From: Bacillota bacterium
Lineage (GTDB): Bacteria > Bacillota > Clostridia > Lachnospirales > Lachnospiraceae
DNA: 64,000 nt
NCBI GenBank assembly: GCA_023386815.1
Contig: JAEWIZ010000008.1
Location: forward strand, 124,001-188,000
Direction: 5' to 3'
Shown: one piece after another, positions 1-8,502 of the stretch
Layout of the letters: each line of letters starts with the position of its first letter
How positions within the stretch are numbered: position 1 is the stretch's first letter
Notes under the pieces: model-generated
Database searches by the model: none
Seen by the model: only the letters and a program-made list of their open reading frames with translations
What the model was told of the DNA's origin: nothing
Program-made: the position numbers and the translations under genes

Positions 1-2
1 CG

Positions 3-1274
3 GGTACTTTACCAGTAAAATTAGCAGCTGCATCGGGAAAGAAGATTTCCGGTCGGGCAGGGATGCTGGGAGCTGCAATTATGGTCTCTCTTCCGGGCGT
101 AGCAATTACGGTATTCCTTATCTCGATTCTATCTCGGCAAGGTGAAGGCGTAGTGACACAAATTAAATTTGCATCTGTAGGTATCTCGGTATTTATTATC
201 ACGCTCTTGATTAACTATATCAATAAGGTATTAAAAAGCTGCAAGGAGATTAATGCATTCGGAGTCGGTTGGATTATCATGCTACTAGCATTTTTCTTAA
301 CCTCAGGTAAGGAAATGAATAATATATTGGGCTTGCAGCATACTCCGATCTTTGATATTAGTACGATTCACCTACTGTTGCTCACATTTTTTATTATATT
401 TTTCACAGAGGGTAAAATCGCTTCTTTCAAGGGAGGTATTGCTGGAATTATCAGTATTATGTTTATTCTATGTACTGGGAAAGCGCAAATTATTGCAAAT
501 GAGATGTTATTTACCGCAATAAAACTATGTATGCTTGCTCTTTCCGCTTATAGTATCATTCGGAGTATGAATAAGAATAAGGGCAATACCAAAGAAAAAC
601 TGCCTTTGAAAGGGCTTATCTCGGAAGAGATGACATGGATTGTATTCTTAATTCTTATGTCAGTACCAGCTGCTTTTGTGCTGAGTGGAGTAGGTGATTA
701 TCTGAAGCATGGGTTAATCTCTACCGTGATTTCATTTGGAGGTGGAGAAGCCTATATTACAATTGCTGAGACCATCTTTGTATCAAATAATTCAATTCCT
801 TCCGGTGTATTTTATGGACAGGTTCTTCCGATTGCCAATGCTTTACCCGGACCAATTTTAAGTAAAGTACTTGCTGGAATTGGATATTATATAGCCTTTC
901 ATGCAACTCAAAACGTAGGTGCAGGTTATTTACTGGCAATTGTGGGCTATGCAGTCAGTATCGCGGCCTCCTGTGCAGTGTTTTTCCTGGTTTTATATAT
1001 TTATCGCAGATTTGAAAGTCTGGAGCTGTTCCAAACCTTAAAAACGTGGATATTACCTATTATTTCGGGTTTGCTGCTGACTACAATACTATCGATGTTA
1101 TATGAAAATTTTAATATTATACTGGAACATCAAGGTACTATTTTAATAGCGGCGATCATCAGTGGAGTGATCTTTGCCTTATTAATGTTTCTACATAAAA
1201 GATTTCATTTGCATGACATTATATTGATCTTAATTTCCGGAATTAGTTCTTTGGTGGCGTGTAACTTTTTATAA
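3..1274 (+). CDS. Chromate transporter (CHR/ChrA) family protein, 5' partial
   Basis: The reading frame is open to the left edge, so the gene starts outside the window; the first ATG at 63 is internal. What is seen is about 424 residues of a polytopic membrane protein with roughly ten hydrophobic segments. The second half contains SFGGG followed by GQVLPIANALPGPI, which matches the conserved glycine-rich and proline-rich motifs of the CHR family, where these repeat once per half. The family exports chromate in proteobacteria, but many clostridial members are of unknown substrate. It ends at a strong terminator and is unrelated to the sugar locus downstream. Family assignment is fairly sure; the substrate is not. 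Confidence 0.75.
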   Translation, partial: GTLPVKLAAASGKKISGRAGMLGAAIMVSLPGVAITVFLISILSRQGEGVVTQIKFASVGISVFIITLLINYINKVLKSCKEINAFGVGWIIMLLAFFLTSGKEMNNILGLQHTPIFDISTIHLLLLTFFIIFFTEGKIASFKGGIAGIISIMFILCTGKAQIIANEMLFTAIKLCMLALSAYSIIRSMNKNKGNTKEKLPLKGLISEEMTWIVFLILMSVPAAFVLSGVGDYLKHGLISTVISFGGGEAYITIAETIFVSNNSIPSGVFYGQVLPIANALPGPILSKVLAGIGYYIAFHATQNVGAGYLLAIVGYAVSIAASCAVFFLVLYIYRRFESLELFQTLKTWILPIISGLLLTTILSMLYENFNIILEHQGTILIAAIISGVIFALLMFLHKRFHLHDIILILISGISSLVACNFL

Positions 1275-1352
1275 TTACATTAGTCGTAAGTTGATACAGA
1301 TATGTTTTTCGCTCAGATGAACGTGCCTCTAAATTGAATATGATATTACCAG

Positions 1353-1388
1353 GCGTCTCTTGACAATTTAATCAAGAGGCGCTTTTTT
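1353..1388 (+). terminator. Rho-independent terminator of the CHR-family gene
   Basis: An 11-bp stem (1353-1363 with 1372-1382, one G-T pair) closes an 8-base loop and is followed directly by six T. It insulates the upstream gene from the alpha-glucoside locus. Confidence 0.85.
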
Positions 1389-1437
1389 AATGCTATAAGA
1401 TAAATAAAAATTACTGAAGCGAATCAATAAAATCCTA

Positions 1438-1466
1438 TTGACACAATATACAACAAATGATAATAT
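1438..1466 (+). promoter_or_regulatory. Sigma-A promoter of the alpha-glucoside locus
   Basis: TTGACA at 1438-1443 and TAATAT at 1461-1466 are 17 bp apart. The start point would fall near 1473, inside the first LacI-type operator, which fits direct repression. Confidence 0.75.
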
Positions 1467-1468
1467 TA

Positions 1469-1484
1469 AGTTGAACGTAAAACC
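1469..1484 (+). promoter_or_regulatory. LacI-family operator O1 (imperfect)
   Basis: AGTTGAACGTAAAACC matches the perfect palindrome at 1533 in 13 of 16 positions and has the central CG typical of LacI/GalR operators. It sits just downstream of the -10 box, over the expected start point. Confidence 0.6.
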
Positions 1485-1532
1485 TATACGAAATGTACAA
1501 AGAAAATTGAGAAATTAAAAGTGCATATGTAA

Positions 1533-1548
1533 AGTTTAACGTTAAACT
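1533..1548 (+). promoter_or_regulatory. LacI-family operator O2 (perfect palindrome)
   Basis: AGTTTAACGTTAAACT is a perfect 16-bp palindrome with a central CG. Its centre is 64 bp from that of O1, close to six helical turns, which would allow looping or co-operative binding. A 14-of-16 copy lies upstream of the lacI gene at 11888. Confidence 0.75.
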
Positions 1549-1572
1549 AATTAGAAGAGAGGAGGATTTTAT

Positions 1573-2208
1573 ATGAAAAATTCATTTATGCAAAAGGGCG
1601 TTATTTCTGTAGCAATCTCGCTAATATTAACAATGCTGTTGACGGCAAATGTATTTGCTGCAACAACATACCTGGTAAAGGATGGAGCATTCCAGAACGC
1701 GGGATTCATTAATGCCGGTGAAGCAAAGGATCAGGCAATAACCGGGCCGGGTAATTGGACTCAGTTAAACCTTGGTGATTCAAACGCAGATGCACCTTAT
1801 CTTCACATTATTGTGAAAGCGGAAGGCGGTGATACTGCAGCAGCACAAATCGTAGTTTCAGATACTTATACATTCAATCTTTCGGATCTTGGAATTACCT
1901 TGAATGGTGAATATCAGGATGTAGTGTTACCGGTAGTAGATCAAGGTATTACAACATTAGGATGGCTAAACTTTATGGGACTTGATGGCGGTACCGTTAC
2001 CTACACGATCAAAGATGTATTTTTATCAGACGAGGCAAAATCATCTCTTGCGGTGAGTGAAGCAGCTGACACAACAAGCCAGGCGAAGGAACCAGCTCAG
2101 GATGTTCCCAAAACAGGTGAGAATACAACGATTATATTAGTAGAGGCTTTATGCATGATTGGGTTTGCAGCAGGAGCTATCCTTATAAGAAAAAAAGTAA
2201 GAGCATAG
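1573..2208 (+). CDS. Secreted protein with sortase-type C-terminal sorting signal, first gene of alpha-glucoside locus
   Basis: The 211-residue protein starts at an ATG preceded by a strong AGAGGAGGA site. Residues 1-29 form a signal peptide ending near VFAA. A beta-rich globular part of about 130 residues follows, with no family I recognise; its size and aromatic content would suit a small carbohydrate-binding or adhesive module. From residue 178 the tail reads VPKTGE, then a hydrophobic segment of about 20 residues, then RKKVRA: the layout of an LPXTG-type sorting signal with V in place of L. It lies directly behind the two-operator promoter and ahead of the importer genes, so it probably captures the substrate at the cell surface. 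Function is inferred from context only. Confidence 0.75.
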   Translation: MKNSFMQKGVISVAISLILTMLLTANVFAATTYLVKDGAFQNAGFINAGEAKDQAITGPGNWTQLNLGDSNADAPYLHIIVKAEGGDTAAAQIVVSDTYTFNLSDLGITLNGEYQDVVLPVVDQGITTLGWLNFMGLDGGTVTYTIKDVFLSDEAKSSLAVSEAADTTSQAKEPAQDVPKTGENTTIILVEALCMIGFAAGAILIRKKVRA

Positions 2209-2469
2209 TCATGGAAAAGAAAAGTAATATTTTGGCTAAATTAATAGAAAAAGAGTTTCAATTTTGTTAGAATAAAGTCACCACAACGTCTATTTTCACA
2301 AAAAGAGAAACCCTTAAGCATTAGTTTAATTGCACTTAAGCAAGAAAGCAATAGTAGATTTAAAAAGTTACATAGGAAAATCAGAAAGCTGGAAGGACAA
2401 ATGCGTTGCTCCCGACAATATCGGAGGATGAGTCAGGACAAATGAATTAAATATGAGAAGGAGAATGGT

Positions 2470-3945
2470 ATGAAAAAATTTAAAAAGCTTATAAGCCTGT
2501 TATTATGTGCATTATTAATTATGAGTACGCTAATAGCATGTGGGAAAAAGGATGATACAAAAGAAACTACTCAGGAAACATCTCAAGAAGATAATAGCAC
2601 TGCCCCTACACAAGCTACCAAAGCAACAGAAGCTGCAGCAGAGAATATTCAATTAGCTCTTGGGATTTGGCCGGAAGATACCTTAACGGCAGATATTGAG
2701 CTTCACGAAGGATATGTAAAAACCTTTAATGCATCACATCCAAATGTAGAAGTTGTTCCAGCTTATTATAAATACGCAACGGATACTTTTGTTCCATTGG
2801 CAGAGTCAGGAAACCTTCCAACGATCTTTGAAACCTGGTTTACAGAGCCTCAGAAGCTGATTGAAGGCGGTTATGTAGCTGATATCACTGATGAGCTAGA
2901 AGCAAGGGGATGGGTAGAAAAGATTAATCCTACCATTAAGGATTTGCTTTCAAAGGATGGAAGAATTTATGGTATTCCTCGTGACGGATATGCCCTTGGT
3001 TTAATGATAAATGTTGAGTTATTCAAAGAAGCAGGTTTAGTTGATGCAGACGGACGTCCAATCTATCCTAAGACCTGGACAGAGCTGGCAGAATCCGCTA
3101 AAAAGATTAAGGATGCAACAGGTCAGGCTGGTTTTTGTTTATTAGCAAAGGATAATGCAGGCGGATGGCATTTCAGCAATATTGCTTGGGCCTTCGGCGC
3201 AACCTTAACCCTGCAGGAGGGTGACAAATTCGTAGCTAATGTAGACAGTCCTGAGGCTATTGCTGCAATGGAATATGTGAAGTCACTGAGATGGGATTAT
3301 GATGTACTTACCGCTGATCCAACCAATGAAGATTGGAGCTCCGGCTTTGCAGAGTTAGGTACAGGAGCTGCAGCGATGTATATCGCAGCAAACGACGCTG
3401 TTAATCAGCCTACTCAGGTAAATGGTCTTCCGGTTGAACAATTAGCAATGTGTGCTTTACCGGCGGGTCCAAGTGGAGCTCAGTTCTCTTTATCCGGTGG
3501 TACACCTTACATGTTCTCTAAGGATGCAACTCCAGAGCAGATTAATGCTGCCCTTGATTATCTTGAGATTATGGGTAAAGCTCCAGTGGTTACCGATGAT
3601 GCGATTGCAGGTATGAAAGCAGATGCACAAAATAAGGTGAATAACGGTGTTCCTGTGATTCCTCGTTTCCCTTGCTGGGTATCTGATGATATTTTAAAGG
3701 CAGAAGCTGATATTGTTGCTGAATTTGGCAATGTTGATACAAAGCTCTTTGATTCTTATTTTACAGCTCTTAAGACACAGGGCAATCTTCGTACAGAGGA
3801 GCCAGGTTCTGCTCAGGATTTATATGCAGAGCTGACAAAGGTCCTTCAAGCAGTAGTTACCGATAAGGATGCCGATGTTGCAGCTCTTATGAAAACTGCT
3901 GATGAGAATTATCAGAAACTATTGGATAGCGGCGTAAATAAGTAA
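2470..3945 (+). CDS. ABC transporter sugar-binding lipoprotein (alpha-glucoside locus)
   Basis: A 491-residue extracellular solute-binding protein of the MalE-like family 1 type. Residues 1-24 are a lipoprotein signal with lipobox LIAC, so Cys24 would be acylated; a Thr/Glu-rich linker of about 40 residues follows. The start has the site AGAAGGAGA seven bases upstream. The 260-bp gap from the sortase protein holds no clear terminator, so read-through from the operator-controlled promoter is likely. The partners are the permeases at 4147 and 5162. Given the two GH65 enzymes, the likely ligand is an alpha-linked gluco-oligosaccharide, but the ligand cannot be read from the sequence. Confidence 0.9.
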   Translation: MKKFKKLISLLLCALLIMSTLIACGKKDDTKETTQETSQEDNSTAPTQATKATEAAAENIQLALGIWPEDTLTADIELHEGYVKTFNASHPNVEVVPAYYKYATDTFVPLAESGNLPTIFETWFTEPQKLIEGGYVADITDELEARGWVEKINPTIKDLLSKDGRIYGIPRDGYALGLMINVELFKEAGLVDADGRPIYPKTWTELAESAKKIKDATGQAGFCLLAKDNAGGWHFSNIAWAFGATLTLQEGDKFVANVDSPEAIAAMEYVKSLRWDYDVLTADPTNEDWSSGFAELGTGAAAMYIAANDAVNQPTQVNGLPVEQLAMCALPAGPSGAQFSLSGGTPYMFSKDATPEQINAALDYLEIMGKAPVVTDDAIAGMKADAQNKVNNGVPVIPRFPCWVSDDILKAEADIVAEFGNVDTKLFDSYFTALKTQGNLRTEEPGSAQDLYAELTKVLQAVVTDKDADVAALMKTADENYQKLLDSGVNK

Positions 3946-3995
3946 TCATTCGATTTAATTAACAGATAGATTCATAACTAACTATGAAAACCTAT

Positions 3996-4026
3996 GATGG
4001 GGTTTCCTGTTCAGGATAACCCCATC
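3996..4026 (+). terminator. Strong hairpin between binding protein and permease genes
   Basis: GATGGGGTT (3996-4004) pairs with AACCCCATC (4018-4026), and TCCT/AGGA extend the stem around a GTTC loop with one bulged T. There is no T-run, so it is more likely an mRNA 3'-end protector or a pause/processing hairpin than a full terminator. Confidence 0.6.
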
Positions 4027-4048
4027 ATCTATGAAAACTTAATTCAGG

Positions 4049-4069
4049 AAAACCTGTGAGGCGGGTTTT
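4049..4069 (+). terminator. Second, terminator-like hairpin before the permease gene
   Basis: AAAACCTG (4049-4056) pairs with CGGGTTTT (4062-4069) around a five-base loop and ends in TTTTG. Part of it (CAGGAAAACC, 4045-4054) can instead pair with GGTTTCCTG inside the upstream hairpin, so the two structures may exclude each other. Confidence 0.4.
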
Positions 4070-4146
4070 GTTAATAACCAAAATAAACCTGTGAGCCAGG
4101 ATGTATTGGTACATCGTATGATACTTAAAAAGAGGAGGGGAAAAAG

Positions 4147-5091
4147 ATGAAGGCAGTAAGTGATAATAAGTTTGCTTTAAAGGATATTTCAAAGGAAGCC
4201 TTAGGGTTTCAAAAAAAGAAGTCCGTGATATGCAAACGGGACATAGTTGGCTGGCTGATTATGCTACCAACGATTGTATTATTTGCTTTTTTTGTTTGGG
4301 AGCCATTAGGTGAAAGTGTTCGCCTCTCCTTGTATACAGCAAAAGGGATTCGCTTGCAGGAATTTGTAGGTCTTGATAATTATGCACTTGTTTTAAATCA
4401 TCCTGATTTTTTGGCAGCTTTTAAAAATACCTTTACATATATTCTTTGGTCATTAATCATCGGCTTTTTCACGCCAATTGTAATGGCAGTATTAATTACA
4501 GAAACAGTTCATTTCAAAAGTTTATTTAAGATAGGAGTGTACTTTCCGAATATCATGCCTGGTATGGCGATGGTAATGATGTGGGGATTTTTCTTCCGAC
4601 CAGGCAATACCGGTGTTCTTAATATTCTACTGAGTAAGTTTGGAATTGATCCTATGGTCTGGCTTACGAATCCTAAGCTTACCATACCACTGATTGTAGC
4701 TACAATGACATGGAAGGGTGCAGGTTCTACCGCACTTATTTACATGGCCGGTATTAACGGCATTAACCCAGAACTTTATGAAGCTGCAACCCTAGACGGA
4801 GCAGGTATCCGTCAAAGAATCCGGTTTATTACATTGCCAAATATTTTTTCTCTGGGAAAAACATTACTTATATTGCAGGTTATCGCAGTATTCCAAATTT
4901 TATATGAGCCGTTAGTAATGACCAACGGCGGACCAAACAATAAGAGTATCTCTATTATGCAACTCGTTTATAACTATGCTTTCAGGGACTTTAATTATCC
5001 TGCAGCCGCTGCATTATCGGTTATGATGTGTATCGTTCTGGTAGTATTAAGTGCTTTTTACTTTAAGCTGACAAAGTCAAAAGAGGATTAA
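4147..5091 (+). CDS. ABC transporter permease, MalF/UgpA type (alpha-glucoside locus)
   Basis: A 314-residue inner-membrane protein with six main membrane segments after a cytoplasmic N-terminus of about 35 residues. The EAA loop reads EAATLDGAGIRQR, the contact site for the ATPase. AGAGGAGGGG lies upstream of the ATG. It pairs with the next gene to form the channel for the lipoprotein at 2470. No ATP-binding subunit is encoded here, so a shared MsmK/UgpC-type ATPase from another locus is expected. Confidence 0.92.
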   Translation: MKAVSDNKFALKDISKEALGFQKKKSVICKRDIVGWLIMLPTIVLFAFFVWEPLGESVRLSLYTAKGIRLQEFVGLDNYALVLNHPDFLAAFKNTFTYILWSLIIGFFTPIVMAVLITETVHFKSLFKIGVYFPNIMPGMAMVMMWGFFFRPGNTGVLNILLSKFGIDPMVWLTNPKLTIPLIVATMTWKGAGSTALIYMAGINGINPELYEAATLDGAGIRQRIRFITLPNIFSLGKTLLILQVIAVFQILYEPLVMTNGGPNNKSISIMQLVYNYAFRDFNYPAAAALSVMMCIVLVVLSAFYFKLTKSKED

Positions 5092-5161
5092 GCAGGAACA
5101 AGGTTGTTAAAGCATTTTGCATAATATTAGACCCGTTATCGGGCAGATTTGGAGGATGGCA

Positions 5162-6040
5162 ATGTTTTTTGATAAATACAGAAAAAAAGATGAGGGAACA
5201 ATTCGATATTATGATCTTTATTCCATGAAACATAAAATATTAGCTATTATAATATTCGCGGTATGTATTGGGATGGTTATTATTGCGGTGTTTCCAGCAG
5301 TGTGGGTCTTCCTGGCAAGCTTTAAGGACAATGCTGAATTTCGTAAGGAAGCCACTATTTTACCGGCAGCTTTTAATATAGAAAATTATATCAAGACCTG
5401 GAATGATTTGAAATTTATTAAGTACTATCTGAATTCCTTTATGGTGGTGCTTGGCAGTGTGGTCAGCTCTATTGTATTTAACGGCCTTTTGGCCTATGGT
5501 CTGGCTATTTTACGCCCGAAAGGTTATAAAGTGGTCTATACCTTAGTCATGTGGGGGTTATTAATTCCTGCTACAACCAGCGTTGTTGCGCTGTTCGTAA
5601 ACATTAATCGTATTGGACTCAATCAGTCTTTTATTCCGCTTTGGCTTTCTATGGGAGCAAATGCATTCTTTGTAGTATTGTTTAAACAATTCTTTGAGGG
5701 CTTGCCAAGGGAATTGATTGAAGCAGCAAAACTGGATGGCTGCGGTGTGCTTAAAACCTTTATCAGTATTATACTGCCGCTTTCCAAACCCATTGTTATG
5801 GTAATTACAATATTTACAATAAATGCAGCATGGTCAGACTTTTTACTTCCATTTTTAGTGTTAAACGGTTCCGGCCATGAAACCGTTATGGTTCGTTTAT
5901 TCATGTTTCGTACCTCAAATGCTACCGATGTTGAGGTTTTAAGAGCGGTAGCCTTCTCAATCATACCTCCGATTATACTATTCCTAATCTTTCAAAAACA
6001 GATTACAGAGGGTACAACAGCAGGTGCGATCAAAGGATAG
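5162..6040 (+). CDS. ABC transporter permease, MalG/UgpE type (alpha-glucoside locus)
   Basis: The start chosen is the ATG at 5162 because GGAGG at 5151-5155 sits six bases before it; in-frame ATGs at 5117 and 5156 lack a well-placed site. The 292-residue product has six membrane segments and the EAA loop EAAKLDGCGVLKTF near residue 195. It completes the heterodimeric channel with the preceding gene 70 bp upstream. The C-terminal GTTAGAIKG is the usual end of this permease subfamily. Confidence 0.92.
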   Translation: MFFDKYRKKDEGTIRYYDLYSMKHKILAIIIFAVCIGMVIIAVFPAVWVFLASFKDNAEFRKEATILPAAFNIENYIKTWNDLKFIKYYLNSFMVVLGSVVSSIVFNGLLAYGLAILRPKGYKVVYTLVMWGLLIPATTSVVALFVNINRIGLNQSFIPLWLSMGANAFFVVLFKQFFEGLPRELIEAAKLDGCGVLKTFISIILPLSKPIVMVITIFTINAAWSDFLLPFLVLNGSGHETVMVRLFMFRTSNATDVEVLRAVAFSIIPPIILFLIFQKQITEGTTAGAIKG

Positions 6041-6104
6041 TTATCTACGGACAATTGCTTTTAATGAATTACAAAAGCAGTTTTATTAAATTGGAGGAAA
6101 CATT

Positions 6105-8411
6105 ATGGCAAAAATTGCAGATAAATATTATACAACAGATCCTTGGCACATCATTGAAGAGGGTTTTGATCCGGCGTATTCCCAGGTCTCAGAGTCTGTA
6201 TTCAGTTTAAGCAATGAATATATGGGCGTTAGAGGATACTTTGAGGAAGGATATTCTGGAGAGAGCCTTCTTGGCAGCTACTTTAACGGTATCTATGAGA
6301 CTGTGAAAACAGAAGGCTCCGCTTATAAAGGGATCATTGACAAGTCAGAATTTATGGTCAACGCCGTAGATTGGCTGTATCTTCGAATTCGCGTTGGTGA
6401 GGAAACTATTAGCGTGGAGCCTTCAAAGCTTAAGGAGTTTTATAGGGTGCTTAATTTAAGGACGGGTGAGCTAAAACGTTCCTATATCTATGTCTTTAAG
6501 GATGGACGTGAAATAAAGCTAGAGTTTGAGCGCTTTTTATCTATGAAAAATGCCCACCAAGCAGGGCAGCGAATAACTTTGACACCGATTAACTTTTCGG
6601 GTGAAGCAGTAATAACCTCGGGACTTGATTTTACCACAATTCACAAAATGCTTGGTAAGAACTTATGGAAGTCGGATATGGTATATAACGAACCGAAACA
6701 ATGCACAATTCTGGCTGATACCTTGAATACCGATCAATCTGTTGCTTCCATGTGCCAATTTGTAACCGATGCCACCTCAGAAAAAGATTTGACACAGGAG
6801 AAAAAGGCTTTCAAGGAGTTTACACTGGATCTAAAGCAGGGGGAGGCCTCAGTCTTTACAAAATTGGTAATGAATATCGTACGTAAGGATAACACGAAAG
6901 AGGCTGTTGCCCAGTTTCAGAATAACTTAAAAGAAGCAAAGGAACAGTTGGTCAGCTTGAATTATGACAGGATGAAATCAGAGAATATCCTATGGTGGGA
7001 GCAGACCTGGAAGGATTCTGACATTGTTATTGAGGGTGATGAGTTAAATCAGCAGGGCATTCGCTATTGTATCTTCCAAATGCATCAGACCTATCACGGT
7101 GCGGACAGCAAAGCAAATATTGGAGCCAAGGGATTAACAGGAGAAGCTTATAACGGCAATACATTCTGGGATACGGAAACCTATTGTTTACCATTTTATA
7201 TCTTTAATAATCTAAAAGCAGCAAAGCAGCTTCTGGAATTTCGTTATCTGACTTTAGCGCAGGCAAAGGAAAGAGCAAAGGCCTTGGACTGTAAAGGAGC
7301 ATTTTACCCTATTGCAACCATCAGCGGCAGAGAGTGCTGCAGCTTGTGGCAGCATGCCAGTATACAATTACAAGCGTCAACAGCGGTGGCCTATGGATTA
7401 TGGCATTATGAACAGGTGACAAAGGATGAAGACTTTGTATTCCAAAAGGGATTACCAATGCTGATTGAAATAAGCAGAATGTTAGCCTCCAGAGGTGCAT
7501 GGAATTCTGAGCATACCTATTATGGATATTATGGAGTCATGGGACCGGATGAGTTCCAAATGATGGTGAATAATAACTGTTATACAAATTATATGGGCAA
7601 AGCAACCTTTGAGTATACTTATGATGTGATTGAGCGGTTTAAGAATGCAAATCCATCGGCTTTCGAAAGCTTAGTGAAGGAATATAAGCTCAGTACCAAC
7701 GAATGTGTGGAATGGATGACCTTGGCGAACCACATGTTTATTCCATATAGCGAGGAAACGAAGTTATTTGAGCAGCATGAGGGATATTTTAACCTTCCCC
7801 ATGTCGATGTGGATCTAATTCCTGCCCAGGACTTTCCACTTTATCATCATTGGAGCTATGACCGTATCTATCGTAATGACATGATTAAGCAACCGGACGT
7901 ATTAATGATGCTGCTGCTCTACAACGGGCGTTTTACAAAGGAGCAACTGAAGGAAAATTATGAGTTCTATGAACCAAGATGTATCCATGAGAGCTCCTTA
8001 TCTCCATCGGTGCATTCTATTTTGGCACTTCAATTGCAAAAACATGAAGAGGCCTACAAATTCTTTGGTTTTGCTACAAGAATGGATCTTGATAATTATA
8101 ATAGAAATACCTGTGAAGGCTTGCATACCACCTCGATCGCTGCAGCCTGGATGAATATTGTTTACGGATTTGGTGGAATGAGATCAGACCAGGAGCAACT
8201 TGCATTTTCACCTTCCCTACCAAAAGCCTGGGAGGGATATTCCTTCAGTATTCATTATAAGGAAGATGTTATTCGAGTGGAAATTGATAAGGAGAATGCG
8301 GCATTTAGAACCATGAATGGAACTGAGATTGCAGTTGATATCTACGGAAAGCAATATATCCTCGGACAGCTTGTCACAAAGATAGAAATACCGAGTGAGT
8401 GGAAGGGTTAA
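6105..8411 (+). CDS. GH65 inverting disaccharide phosphorylase, first copy
   Basis: A 768-residue cytosolic enzyme (no signal peptide) with the GH65 layout: N-terminal beta-sandwich, linker, (alpha/alpha)6 barrel and small C-terminal beta domain. The catalytic acid is predicted to be Glu483 in GPDEF, followed by MVNNNCYTN. The phosphate site is HESSLS from His628. Family members split an alpha-glucoside with phosphate to give beta-glucose-1-phosphate plus the acceptor sugar. Known specificities include maltose, trehalose, kojibiose, nigerose and alpha-1,3-oligoglucans; from memory, several Clostridium phytofermentans paralogues act on alpha-1,3-linkages. The pgmB gene at 12268 would process the product. 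Linkage specificity cannot be fixed by eye. Confidence 0.9.
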   Translation: MAKIADKYYTTDPWHIIEEGFDPAYSQVSESVFSLSNEYMGVRGYFEEGYSGESLLGSYFNGIYETVKTEGSAYKGIIDKSEFMVNAVDWLYLRIRVGEETISVEPSKLKEFYRVLNLRTGELKRSYIYVFKDGREIKLEFERFLSMKNAHQAGQRITLTPINFSGEAVITSGLDFTTIHKMLGKNLWKSDMVYNEPKQCTILADTLNTDQSVASMCQFVTDATSEKDLTQEKKAFKEFTLDLKQGEASVFTKLVMNIVRKDNTKEAVAQFQNNLKEAKEQLVSLNYDRMKSENILWWEQTWKDSDIVIEGDELNQQGIRYCIFQMHQTYHGADSKANIGAKGLTGEAYNGNTFWDTETYCLPFYIFNNLKAAKQLLEFRYLTLAQAKERAKALDCKGAFYPIATISGRECCSLWQHASIQLQASTAVAYGLWHYEQVTKDEDFVFQKGLPMLIEISRMLASRGAWNSEHTYYGYYGVMGPDEFQMMVNNNCYTNYMGKATFEYTYDVIERFKNANPSAFESLVKEYKLSTNECVEWMTLANHMFIPYSEETKLFEQHEGYFNLPHVDVDLIPAQDFPLYHHWSYDRIYRNDMIKQPDVLMMLLLYNGRFTKEQLKENYEFYEPRCIHESSLSPSVHSILALQLQKHEEAYKFFGFATRMDLDNYNRNTCEGLHTTSIAAAWMNIVYGFGGMRSDQEQLAFSPSLPKAWEGYSFSIHYKEDVIRVEIDKENAAFRTMNGTEIAVDIYGKQYILGQLVTKIEIPSEWKG

Positions 8412-8502
8412 AAAGAATAGAGCAATTGAAAAAGATAGAAGACATGGGCCTTGAGATAGTTAGAGAAATTGAAAAGGTTAAAGGGAGGTAGGGAGGACTG
8501 TT

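Noticed and set aside
4045..4100. Direct repeat AACCTGTGAG (twice)
   Set aside because: Only two short copies, one of them within a hairpin arm; not enough for a repeat element.
5117..5161. Upstream ATG as start of the second permease
   Set aside because: No ribosome site before it; GGAGG at 5151-5155 fits the ATG at 5162.
5623..5964. 113-residue minus-strand ORF inside a permease gene
   Set aside because: Antisense to the conserved EAA-loop region of a permease; shadows of this kind recur at the same place in other permease genes here.
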